DNA from: Nageia nagi
Taxonomy: Eukaryota; Pinophyta
Length of the DNA: 64,000 nt
Reading direction: 5' to 3'
NCBI GenBank assembly: GCA_050084985.1
Contig: JBITNC010000001.1
Location: 174,220,001-174,284,000 of the forward strand
The position numbers and the translations under genes were made by a program. How positions within the stretch are numbered: the stretch's first letter is position 1; every line of letters starts with the position of its first letter. Positions 33,471 through 43,460 of the stretch are shown here, one piece after another. A model generated the notes under the pieces. It had not been told where the DNA came from. It saw only the letters and a list, made by a program, of their open reading frames with translations, and did no database searches.

Positions 33471-35511
33471 TGTTGAGCATGGGTGATTGTCATTATTGTC
33501 AACACGTGGTTTTGGCTGTGTCTTCGCATCCATTTGGTTTTGGCTATGTCTTCGTGCAGTAGTATGAGTTCATTTTAAGATCCCAGGATGACATTCTGGA
33601 ATGAAATGATAAAGCTCAGTTGTGGAAAAATCCAGGTTTCGGAGAAGGTGAGAGTTGTTGAAAAGTTCGGGTTCCAGAGAAGGTGAGAGTTGTGAAAAAT
33701 ATGGGTTCTGGAGAAGGTTAGAGTTGTGGAAAAATTTGGGTTCTGGAGAAGGTGAGAGTTGTTGAAAAGTTTGGGTTCCGGAGAAGGTGAGAGTTGTGAA
33801 AAATCTGGGTTCCGAAGAAGGTGAGAGTTGTGAAAAATCTGAGTTCCGAAGAAGGTGAGAGTTGTTGAAAAGTTTGGGTTCCAGAGAAGGTGAGAGTTGC
33901 AGAAAAATTCGGGTTTCAGAGAAGGTGAGAGTTGTTGAAAAGTTCGAGTTCCGGAGAAGGTGAGAGTTGTGAAAAGTTCGGGTTCCGGAGAAGGTGAGAG
34001 TTGTGGAAAAGCCCGGGTTCCGGAGAAGGTGAGGTCAGCAAAGAGAAATTAAGGAGCCGAAACCAGTTAATTAAGTATTCCAGAAGTAGAGCATTCTGAA
34101 AATATGAAGATGACATCACAGGGAGAACAACGTTCACATTTTTGAATGAGCCCGAATCCTGAAAGTGATGAGGTCAGCAAAGAGTGATCAAATAGCCGAT
34201 GAGTAAAGCATTTCAAAATACAGAGATGAGATCAGCAAAGAGAGATTGAAAATTTGGAGTCCATAAAGTAAATGTTCTGGAAGTAAAATGTTCTGGATCA
34301 AAAGGATGACATCACAGAGGATAAGATAGTCACATTTTGGTAAAGACCGAAGTATGGAGATGATGACATCACGGTGTAGGTGTTGAAAAGTCTGGAAAGC
34401 CACATAGATACATTGGAACTCTCTTTCAGAGTTCGGAGATGATGACATCATGCGAGAAGCATTTTACTCTACTTCCAGAGTCCGAAGATGATGACATCAC
34501 GATGTATACAATAAACATCCGATAAGCGAGACAAAGAGTCCAGGATTATCAAAAATACCATTATGAAGAAGAAAAGAGTTCAGAATTAGCAGAAATACCA
34601 TTATGAAGAAGAAAAGAGTCCAGAATTATCAGAAATAATCAGATACTATCAAATCTTCGAAATCAATGGAGAAAGAGCTACATTTGTCTGAATAACTCTA
34701 TTTGAGCAAGAGGAGCGTTCATCAGTTACAGCAGTTGCAGTCTCAAATAGTGAACTCTCTTAGTGTAGGAGGAGTTACAAATAAAGATTCCTTTTCAGTT
34801 TGTTTTTGGTAACGTGTCATGACAGGAATAGTTTCATGAGGGGCTTTCTTGATGTGTAACGATTTTTCAAAGAGAAGTGATGTATGAAAAGAAAAAATTG
34901 TAGATTCTGTGGCGAGTGGTGTGAAGTGAAGGGCGAGTAGAGAAGGGTGATTGAGGTGGTAAGAGCGGGAAAGAGGAGAGGAGTGTGGAGAGAAGAGTGG
35001 TCGTGGAGGTAATAAGGCGGAAGAGGGGAGTATCAGAAGAATGTGAAGTGAGCAAATGAATATGCAGATAGGAGTGTGATTGTTTAAGTGTGTTACTTTG
35101 GAGCTGTGTGCAGAGATAAAATAGTGAACATTAGTGCTAGACCATTGAGGGTCTTCTAGAACTGTATTCTTTCCTCCTTTTTGAATGTTATCTCAAGTGG
35201 GTGCTTGAGAGCTGGTGCTCCAAGCAGTAGGTGCTGCTATTTGCAAAGTGGTAGTTGGTGCTACCCTTCATAGTTGGTGCTATGAATCTGTAAGCTTTCT
35301 TTAATGGCTGGATTTGGATTGGTGTCCAAGCAGTCATTTTCGAGGATGTAGCCAATCTGGTGAACCTCGTTACATCTGTTGTTGTGTGATGTACTGGTGT
35401 GCTTGCTCAATTTTCTCTTGCTTTTAATCTGTCTTTATTTAAGAAGGTTAAATTAGTTATTTTTATATACACTGATTCACCCCCCCTCTCAGTGTCACTC
35501 GAAGTCCAACA
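33471..35511 (+). repeat. 3' LTR of element C
   Basis: TGTTGAGCATGGGTGATTG to CGAAGTCCAACA (2041 bp). It carries the same 12-unit tandem repeat (33630-34040) and the GATGACATCA cluster (34110-34500) as the 5' LTR. Here the motif at ~34112 reads TGACATCA where the 5' LTR keeps TGACGTCA. Confidence 0.92.
33630..34040 (+). repeat. 12-unit ~35-bp tandem repeat in 3' LTR of C
   Basis: Same unit and same count (12) as at 26200-26620, with different point substitutions. The array length was therefore set before insertion and has not changed by slippage since. Confidence 0.88.
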
Positions 35512-35561
35512 TTCCACACCAAGGATGTGAAGAGGAGCTTTCAAGGAGATCTGATACCAAA
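35512..35561 (-). other. Right TSD of C and start of element B leader with primer-binding site
   Basis: TTCCA at 35512-35516 is the second duplication copy of C. On the minus strand 35559-35548 reads TGGTATCAGATC, an initiator-Met-tRNA primer-binding site two bases inside the 5' LTR of element B. Confidence 0.85.
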
Positions 35562-36061
35562 TGAGAGAATTGAAGTATAAACTAAATAACTCTATATTCT
35601 CAAGATCACATGAAAGCTCACAATACACATCTAACAAACTCACAAAGCAATCTCACAAAGATAACACAAGATGTAAGTGATTCCTCCAACTAGGAGTACA
35701 TCCACTAACTAGATCTCTCTTCTTAACAAATATGAACTCTTATAATATTTCTAAACTTTTCTCTTAAACACTATCCTATAGCATAACTTTACTTCTCAAA
35801 TTGGTGTTTTAATCACAAAGAGGGAGCCTTCTATTTATTGGCCAAAATCCCTCTTTGGATCACCCTTTTATCCAATGTACAAAAGCATGACATGCACATC
35901 CTTTTACCCAAGGGGCATACTCATGACATGGAGTGCAAGACAAGTTACATTAGCATATTCACTTAAATACTTAAAGCATCAAATGATACCCTTAAGTATT
36001 AGTGAACTTACATAGAAGATTATTATATAACCTTTACCATAATGCATTATACATTCCAATA
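35562..36061 (-). repeat. 5' LTR of copia element B
   Basis: Minus strand TATTGGAATGTATAATGC ... AATTCTCTCA (500 bp; the terminal TGTTGG has mutated to TATTGG). It partners 18221-18715. GGTTT follows at 36062-36066. Confidence 0.9.
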
Positions 36062-38235
36062 GGTTTCCTATCCCAATGAATAAAAATATGATTGGCAATA
36101 AATGGATTTATAAGGTCAAATACAATTTAGTTGGAAAAATTGAGAAATACAATGCAACGTTAGTAGCCAAGTGTTTCACTCAAAAATATAGAGTTAATTA
36201 TGAGTAAAACTTTGCTTTAGTGGTAAAGATGCCCACAATTAGTTTATTCCTTACTCTTTCAACAACTCAAAGATGGAAAGTTTTTCAACTTGATGTCAAA
36301 GGTGCTTTTCTCAATGGTGATTTAGATGTTGAGATCTATATGAACCAACCAAAAGGGTTTGTTATGAAAGGCAAATAGTCCTTTGTGTGTAAGATAAAGA
36401 AATCCTTGTATGGATTTAAGTAAGCACCTAGAGTCTGGTACAAAAATATTTTAGGATACTTTAAGGATATTGGGTTTTCTAAGTGCTTCTTCAATGTAGA
36501 TCTATATGTGTTCAATCAAGGAGAAGACTTGGTATTCATTCTTCTCTATATGGATGATCTATTAATCATAAAGAATAATGTTGAAATTATCCAAGAGTGC
36601 ATATCCAAACTTATGGTAACATTTGAAATAATTGATCTTGGTCTCTTACACTGCTAACTTTGTATACAAGTGTACCAATTCAAGGATTGTACTTGCCCAA
36701 GTCAATCCAAGTATGTCTCAAAAGTATTGTAAAAGTTTGGAATGGAGGAGTGTAAACTTGTTGCAATATAGTCTCTCCTAGAATCACTCTATCTCTTAGC
36801 TCCAACTCTCAGTTGGTAGATGCTACATATTACATGTAATTATTTATCAGTTTTCTTTATTTGATTATCTTTAGGTCAGATATTTCCTTTACAGTAAATC
36901 TTATAGAATAATTTATGTAGAAATTGTATGCTGAGAACCTCAATGATGTTAAGAAAATTTCGAGGTATGTTGCATGAACTAAGGATCTTACTCTTAAGTA
37001 TTCCAATTTGCCCTCATTTGTTCTCATAGGGTTCTCAAATTCTGACTATGGGAAAGATAGAGATGACAAAAAATCAACCTCTACTTATGTGTTTAGCATT
37101 GGTTCAAGTGCTATCTCTTAGGCTTCTGAGAAGTAACCTACTATTACTCTCTCTACCATATAGGTAGAATATCAAGCAATATTAGTCATGCCCAAGAAGC
37201 TATTTGGTTGAGGTATCTTTTGAAAGATATTGGGTATGATTAGGCTCATCCATCTCAAATTTCTTTAGATAATCAATCAACTATTGCTTTGGAAAAGAAC
37301 CCTATTTTCCATTAGAGAATAAAACATGTTGAAATCCAAGCACATTTTATCAGGGAGATAGTTTTGGATGGTATCCTATAATTATAATATTTTCCATCAG
37401 TCTTAAAATTTGCTAATTTGTTCACTAAGCCCCTTCTTGAAGCTCATTTCTGCAAGCTTAAGGAATCCATTATGTTGGTGAAGTTTCCCTCAAGGGGGAG
37501 TGAAGATTAAATTCTTGTTGAATTCATATTTGTGATGATAACTTCATTCCTAAGAGAATTTTTTGGCTATATAGTGTAGATCTTTGTGTGCACCTTTATG
37601 GTTAGTTCGCTCTGTGTGAGGAACTGGTTGTACATTTTAGAGCATATGATGGCTTCTGCTAGCATTGTTTAAATTATCAATATGTGAGGAATCAATATGT
37701 GCATTTTTATACTATTTGGTTATTCATATGTGAGAAACTCGTATGTGCTTATGCTATATTTTTTGATGTTGATCAACACATATTTTTTATAAAGGAGGTG
37801 ACTATGAGTATTGGCTTGACATCTTTATGATGAATTATAGTGCACCATTGATCAATTTATGGATGGAATCAAGTGATTCATTTATTCTATGTTGATATGA
37901 ATGTTTATATGATGCATATAACCGACCTTGTTTATGAGTTGCATGTAGCTTACAGGTTTCTTATTGAGAATGCAAGTTACCTACTTCAACTGGGTAGGCT
38001 CATGGAGGCTCATCATGTCAACTTATGTTGAATGAATACTTTGTATAGTGAAACCATTTACGATTAATGATTGTATTGTAAACCATTTTTATCAAATAGT
38101 AATGTAATGAGCATTAATCTAAGATCTTGCTTATATCTCAAAGATGTAAATGTTCTCATCTTCGATTGTATCTCTATTGAGGAGAACTATCTCTTTCTTC
38201 TCTCTACTCTATCACATTATTGCATTAAGGGGGAG
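36062..38235 (+). pseudogene. Copia A pol, 3' half (rest of RT, RNase H)
   Basis: It continues element A from 18220. RT blocks WIYKVKYN, FQLDVKGAFLNGDLDVEIYMNQ and KKSLYGF are readable from 36090 to 36430. The active site reads LYMDDL at ~36548 (family YVDD). RNase H follows in decayed form to about 37500, with many stops and frame changes. Non-coding sequence then leads to AAGGGGGAG (38227-38235), the polypurine tract. It is more decayed than the corresponding part of B, as expected for the older host of the nest. Confidence 0.85.
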
Positions 38236-38791
38236 TGTTAGAATGTATAATGCATTATTGTAAGGTCTTTTGATGTAAATTCACTTAATACTTAAAGGTA
38301 TCCTAAATACCTTAAGTATTTAGTGAATATGATAATGTAAATCCACTAATACTTAAAAGTATGCTTATATACCTTTTAAGTATTTGTAAATTAAATAATG
38401 TAATTTGTCCTACACTCCATCTCATGGACATGCCCCTTGGGTAAAGGGTGATGCATGACATGACTTTGTATAATGGTTAAAAGAGTGATCCAAGAGAGGA
38501 TTTTGGCTTATAAATAGATGATCCTCTCCTGAAGATTACTCACTCAAGTTTGTATTATTTTTATGCTTTAAGATTGTTAGGATAATTAGGAAGAGTTGTT
38601 GCAAGAGAGTGCACTTTGAGAATAAAGATCTTATATTAGTGGATGTACTCCCATGGTTGGAGGAACCACTTTATATTAGTGTTAAGTTTGTGAGATTGGT
38701 TATTGTGTTATGTTATTATGTTGATGTTTAGAGAGCTTTCATGAGATCTTGGTTGAATAGAGATTTAGTTATTTAGGATTAGTTTCTCTCA
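38236..38791 (+). repeat. 3' LTR of copia element A
   Basis: It opens TGTTAGAATGTATAATGC and closes AGTTTCTCTCA (556 bp). TATAAATAG is at 38509. It contains a small internal duplication of the AATACTTAAA/TTTAAGTATT arms (about 38285-38390). TTTTC follows, but the 5' counterpart is not available. Confidence 0.85.
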
Positions 38792-38954
38792 TTTTCAAGC
38801 CCTTTAGAACATTGTTGGACCTTCATCTTTAATATAGAACATGTTTTAGGCTTCCCAAGAGCTTTCCTTGCTCATCGAACATATTCTAGTGCTTTATCGT
38901 ACTATGTTATGCCATGCATTATCCTATAAAGCCTTATCACTTTGTGTTCATACT

Positions 38955-39690
38955 TTTGTTGACATCATCACTCTTATCATCCTATACTTAGTGCATTTCT
39001 TGTTGTGTCGTGCTTTGATAATCCTCTTGTTGATGTCATCACTCTTGCCACCTAAAACTTAAGCATTTATCGTGTTGTATCTTGTAGTATCATGCTTTCA
39101 AAGGCTCTTCAAGTGTTTATCATGCCTTCATGCATTACGTTGATGTCATTGTTGACATCATTTATCTTACCATACTTCGATAATCTTGTTTCTGATGTCA
39201 TTGGTCTCATTGCATGTCACTCAGCATCTTGTATCTTATTGACACTCTTATGGGCCTTTGCTAATGTCATCAATCTTTATCACTCGACACTTAGTGTATT
39301 TTACTTCTACTTGGCTCATACTTCTTCAGCTGACATCATTGCCCTTTACATTACTTCCTCACTCTTGAACTAATATTATTGATATCATCAAACTTTAATG
39401 CTCGATACGATATTATTTATTCTCTTCTTAGGCTTCCATTTGGCACTTGCTGATATCATCACTTTTGTAGCATATAACTCAGTGTTATTCTTGCCTTTTG
39501 TTGTTATGCCACATTGTGACAACATAACTGCTAATATCATCGCTTGAAAAGTGTGGCTTTACACATTTTCCTCTCAACGTCATATCGTGATAACTTAATT
39601 TATGACATCAACATCTCAAAAGTGTGACATTGTTTCTTTTTCCTTTTTTGCATTGTGACAAAGCTTCTATTGATGTCATTAGCCTCAAAG
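38955..39690. repeat. Degenerate ~70-bp tandem repeat with TGATGTCAT core
   Basis: The core TGATGTCATCA or its reverse complement-like TGACATCAT recurs near 38961, 39031, 39141, 39153, 39192, 39261, 39331, 39380, 39451, 39531, 39602 and 39671. Most intervals are 69-71 bp (a few 50-80 or multiples). Sequence between cores is only weakly conserved (ACTCTT.., CACTTAGTG.., CTTGT..). Open frames at 38868-39062 and 39092-39373 fall within it and are not convincing as genes. Confidence 0.6.
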
Positions 39691-39839
39691 TATGATAATT
39701 CAACTTTTGCACTGTTCTTGATCGTGACAACTCCATTCTTCCATACAATGACTCTGTTTGACCATGGCTAGCTCTTTGTTTGACTGCGACTAATTCAAAT
39801 TTGACTGCAACAATTATTTTATTGACCACATCATTTCAA

Positions 39840-41060
39840 ATTCTTTAGTAATGTGAATATAATAATGATAATTGAATAATATATTTCTTTATTTACCTTA
39901 TGCTGATACACATATGAAGACTACCCTCTCAAAGTGGCTACCACTACTATTTTCTTATCTAAACTACTTATTTTTACATCTTTTACTCCTCTCTAGACTA
40001 ATTACTCATCTTCATTTCATATTTGTCATTACAAATTATAGACTATTATGCTTTATTTTTTATATGCAAAATTGTTTAGTTACAAAAGCTATCATTTGCC
40101 TTTTTAATCTAAGAATTTCTTTTTAATTATATCTTTCCTATGTAAGTTTGTCATACATACCAAAAGGAAGGCAATTTATTTATACTATGTTCTTGGAAAG
40201 GGCATGACTAGACATGAATGTTGTATGTTGTAAGGCTTTAAAAAAATATTGTAACAAAAAAGTGATGTCTCACACAAGAGCATCCATTCTATAAGTTTTT
40301 GTTTTTAATTTATAAAACATAATATACTTGATTATAACCAATCAATCATCTCTTAATTCAAACTATCAAACCTAAGTAATTTACAAATAAATAATTATTT
40401 TATTGTATATAAATTGTAGAGTTTATAATATTACGTCCAATGATGTAATATTGTAAATTCTATACCAACTACAACCTTCCATACTATTGATAAATGTTAA
40501 ATTTCTATGACATAGGCGCTTGTTAGCACCATAAATATTTTCAAGAAATTCCAGAGTAACTTTCAACCCTAAACAAATCGGGCAAGTTTACGCTTATATT
40601 ATATTTTTATTTTTATATTGTAGATATTATTTTCAATTAAATTTTTCTACTTATTTGATCATTATCATACTATATTGATATTAGAGATCACTATGTTTTT
40701 TCAAACCTAGAAGTTTGAGACAAGTATATAGCAATATTATTTTAAATTAAAATATCTTTCAAGGAAATTTGTAGTGTCCGGAGGAGGCACGTTGTCCTTT
40801 AATTCCATGAGGACTTTTTGATTTGTTCCCACTAGAAAATGTCTCTCCCATTCCTAAAGCAGGAAGGAAAAGGTGATTAGCAACAAAAAGGCATGCATGC
40901 ACACTGATCATGGCAGAAGAAAAAGCCTACTTTATTGGCCAAAAAGTGAAAAAAGCAAGGGTGCAAGGAGTGAGACTTTTGCATACAAAACGAAACCCAG
41001 GCCATATATTCACACAGATATCAATGGCCTTCGGAGAGAAAGCTCCAACCCAGGGAGAGA
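39840..41060. other. AT-rich intergenic sequence upstream of the Dof gene
   Basis: I see no transposon domain, LTR end or long frame. 40760-41060 is less AT-rich and may be promoter-proximal; short frames there (40873-41085) show no domain. Confidence 0.4.
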
Positions 41061-41366
41061 TCCAATAGTCATCACTTACGTGTAATATTATCCAATCAGT
41101 ACTTAACAATACATGGTATATTTCCTTTTTTGTAGTTTGTGTAATTTGTTTTTTACCTTTTTTGGTTTGTGTTTTTGCCACTGCAATTGTATGATGGATC
41201 CTATAGCGACGCGTATTCGAGGTGGATTTGTGCTGTGATCTGATTCGCTTCTTATATGTGGTCTCCATATCTGATTTGGTTTTCCATCATCGCAGAATTA
41301 CAGCATTTACGACGTTCTTGAAGTAGCAGAAGAGTCGTGCAGATCAATTATTTGAAGGCAGTTGGA
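41061..41366 (+). promoter_or_regulatory. Probable promoter-proximal/5' UTR region of the Dof gene
   Basis: TACGTG (G-box-type core) lies at 41077-41082 and a CCAAT box at 41092-41096, about 270-290 bp before the ATG. No clear TATA box or transcription start can be set. Upstream in-frame sequence from 41337 lacks an ATG, so translation is assumed to start at 41367. Confidence 0.35.
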
Positions 41367-43027
41367 ATGTCTGGAGAAGAAATTAGTGTGGATATGGTGA
41401 TGAAGTCCACGGATCCTGCATTCAAGCTTTTTGGTAGAAGAATACCGGTGGTGTCTGGGTCTGAATCGACCACAGAGAGAAGTTCCGACAGCACTACCGA
41501 CAGCTCTGAGGTAACAAAATTTATGAAATCTAGCTTCGACGATGCGAAATCTAGTGTTTTGTTTGAGAAAACATTGGGTTGTAAGGGGGAAATGACTTGT
41601 TGGGATGAGGAGAATAAGATTTTTAGTAATGCAGTAGAGATAGGGAAGAAATTGGATGGAGGAATGCATCTCCGAGGGGGTATGAGTGGGATTGAGAATG
41701 TGGGTGAGCAGAAATTGGAAATGGGTGTTCAGGAAAATGATACCCAGAACCAAGGAAATATTACCCAGAACCCAGAACCTAGTAATCAGAAAATTGGAGA
41801 TGATGTGCATAATATTGTCGGAGAGGGTTGCGAGGAGGGGAGTAACGAGACTGGTAATAAGAGTGGTGATGAAGTGCCCAAGAAACCCAATAAGGTTTTG
41901 CCCTGCCCTAGATGTGAAAGTATGGATACGAAATTTTGTTATTATAATAATTATAATGTGAACCAGCCTAGACATTTTTGTAGGAATTGCCAGAGGTATT
42001 GGACTGCTGGAGGGTTGCTGAGGAATGTGCCTGTTGGTGCTGGGAGAAGGAAAAACAAGCATTCTGTAGGGATAAGGAATTCGGGTAACGGGAATGGTAG
42101 TGATTGCCCTAATGGGAATTCAGAGGAGTCTGTGAAGTTTGAGGGTTCTGATCTGCAAATGGGAGGTTATGCGAAAAAGGGGCAAGGAAAGCATTTGGGA
42201 TTCCAGGGCTTTTTGCCAAGGATAATGATAATTTACAAAAGTCTAGTTGTGTTTTGAATCAAAATAGGGAGAATATTTGGAATGCCAGTTGGCCAAGCTG
42301 CCATGATAATGAAAGAGGAGAGTCACGTGAGTTTCCCTGCACTGCCATAGATGATTCTGTTTGTGCTTCATCAAACACCAAGTTAACAAAGTCAGATATG
42401 GAGTCCTATGAGTCCAGTAACACCCCAAAGGATCAGGGTGGAGTTTGTTGCCAATTACCAAATAGTTCTGCGAGTTGGGTAAGTGGTTCTCCCCCGATCT
42501 GGCCTATGTATTGTGGGAATTTTTTTGGCAATTCACCTTACATGGGTGGCGCAATGATGAATCCTGAATCATTTCAAGCTACTGCAATGATGCCCTGGTT
42601 TCAACCCTGTCCTGGATTTCCGTGGGCTTTTCCTTCAGTTCCAATGTGGGCGCAAACTAGCTGGGGTCCTGCATGGGGTATGCCATTGAGGCCACAATCA
42701 CCTTCATCAACAAGTTTAGATGGAACTTCATCAATGTTGGGCAAGCACACAAGAGACCTGGCTGTGCCACAGTCAGATGCCAATGGGGATGGGTCTATCT
42801 GGGTTCCTAAAACCTTAAGGATTGATGATCCCGAGGAAGCAGCAAAGAGCTCTATTTGGACGACATTAGGACTAGGTAGCAAACCAGAATCAATCACCTC
42901 TGGTGGCATTTTTAAAGCTTTTCAACCGAAGACAGAGAATAATGACAATACAAAAACCCCTGCTCATGTTCTGAGTGTGAATCCTGCAGCAAATACTCGA
43001 TCAGCCTCTTTCAATGAGAGCACTTGA
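41367..43027 (+). CDS. Dof zinc-finger transcription factor, cycling Dof factor (CDF) type, with one frame change
   Basis: The start ATG at 41367 gives [12 protein letters not shown]. The N-terminal [13 protein letters not shown] motif marks the CDF group. The Dof domain (about residues 173-232) has C180, C183, C205 and C208 (CPRC..CRNC), binding AAAG-type sites. The C-terminal CDF motifs are [20 protein letters not shown] (~42800) and [10 protein letters not shown] (~42903), ending at TGA 43025. CDFs are nuclear; in angiosperms they repress CONSTANS/FT and are removed by FKF1-GIGANTEA, a role only inferred here. The frame moves by one base between ~42152 and 42254: the first frame ends at 42257 and the second is open from 42152. 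One extra base would give 553 residues. Candidate slip sites are A5/G4 at 42174-42182 and T5 at 42210-42214. It could be an assembly indel or a true mutation. No intron is evident, though CDF genes often have one before the Dof exon. Confidence 0.85.
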
Positions 43028-43460
43028 CAAAATTTTACATTGCTTTGTAGCTTTAGTGAAATCTCCTGATGTAGCAATCTTGGCTTTTGGTGAGACATTT
43101 TGCTTGCCACATCCTAGTAACTGCGTTATCTCCAGAGGCTGCTGTCTGGGGTGCAGCTATTTGGATTTGCATTCTGAGACGCATCTTCATCCTTAGAGAT
43201 TTCGAGTTGCAAACTGCTGGAAGTCATGGAGACATTAGAAAATACCTTTATTTTAAGAAGAAAAATATACTGTACATATTTCTAATTCCCAGAACATTGT
43301 TTCCTCAGATACTCTAGTATTTATGCATGACAACGAATAATTTATTTAGCATTTTTACTTCCAGGCTTAGACAATTTGTTGCCCCAGATACTGTAGTGTT
43401 TGTATTTAAAATTTTCTTATTTGTTTCAAGTGCTGGCTATAGGGGCTTAAATAATAAACC
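43028..43460 (+). other. Probable 3' UTR of the Dof gene
   Basis: Non-coding after the stop. AATAAA at 43453-43458 is a candidate polyadenylation signal about 430 bp downstream. Confidence 0.35.

Larger units (their letters stand above)
26052..35511 (+). mobile_element. Complete SIRE-like copia element C
   Basis: 5' LTR 26052-28104 (2053 bp), PBS 28107-28118, gag-pol 28168-33243, polypurine tract 33460-33470, 3' LTR 33471-35511 (2041 bp), flanked by exact TTCCA duplications. LTR ends are TGTTGAGCAT..AAGTCCAACA. Long LTRs, a gag with a coiled-coil C-terminal extension and the QR..DKSGLGYEQ segment are features of the SIRE/Maximus lineage. Unlike SIRE1 there is no envelope-like ORF: only about 230 bp separate the pol stop from the 3' LTR. 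It is the youngest insertion of the nest (inside B, inside A). Confidence 0.93.
18221..36061 (-). mobile_element. Copia element B (minus strand), nested in A and split by C
   Basis: The complete outline runs 5' LTR 35562-36061, PBS 35548-35559, leader 35561-35512 plus 26051-23395, gag-pol 23394 to about 19480, polypurine tract 18725-18716 and 3' LTR 18221-18715, all on the minus strand. It is bounded by exact GGTTT duplications and interrupted in the leader by element C (26052-35511). Without C it is about 8.4 kb. LTRs are 500 and 495 bp. The family is the same as A, so this is a same-family insertion in inverse orientation. Confidence 0.9.
14830..38791 (+). mobile_element. Copia element A, split by element B at 18220/36062
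   Basis: Leader (about 14830-15814), gag-pol part 1 (15815-18220), interruption by element B (18221-36061), gag-pol part 2 (36062-38235) and 3' LTR (38236-38791). Joining the two halves at the duplicated GGTTT restores continuity of RT: the part before the break ends ..W(stop)DLV and the part after starts with YPNE..IGNKW-type sequence, the same order as in element B. No 5' LTR or primer-binding site could be found left of the leader, so the 5' end is lost or too diverged. Confidence 0.85.

Noticed and set aside
38868-39373. Two hydrophobic open frames as membrane proteins
   Set aside because: They coincide with the ~70-bp tandem repeat; a T-rich repeat gives hydrophobic translations without being a gene.
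41307-42062. 251-codon open frame antisense to the Dof gene
   Set aside because: It mirrors the coding frame of a real gene, has no domain, and its length follows from the sense codon usage.
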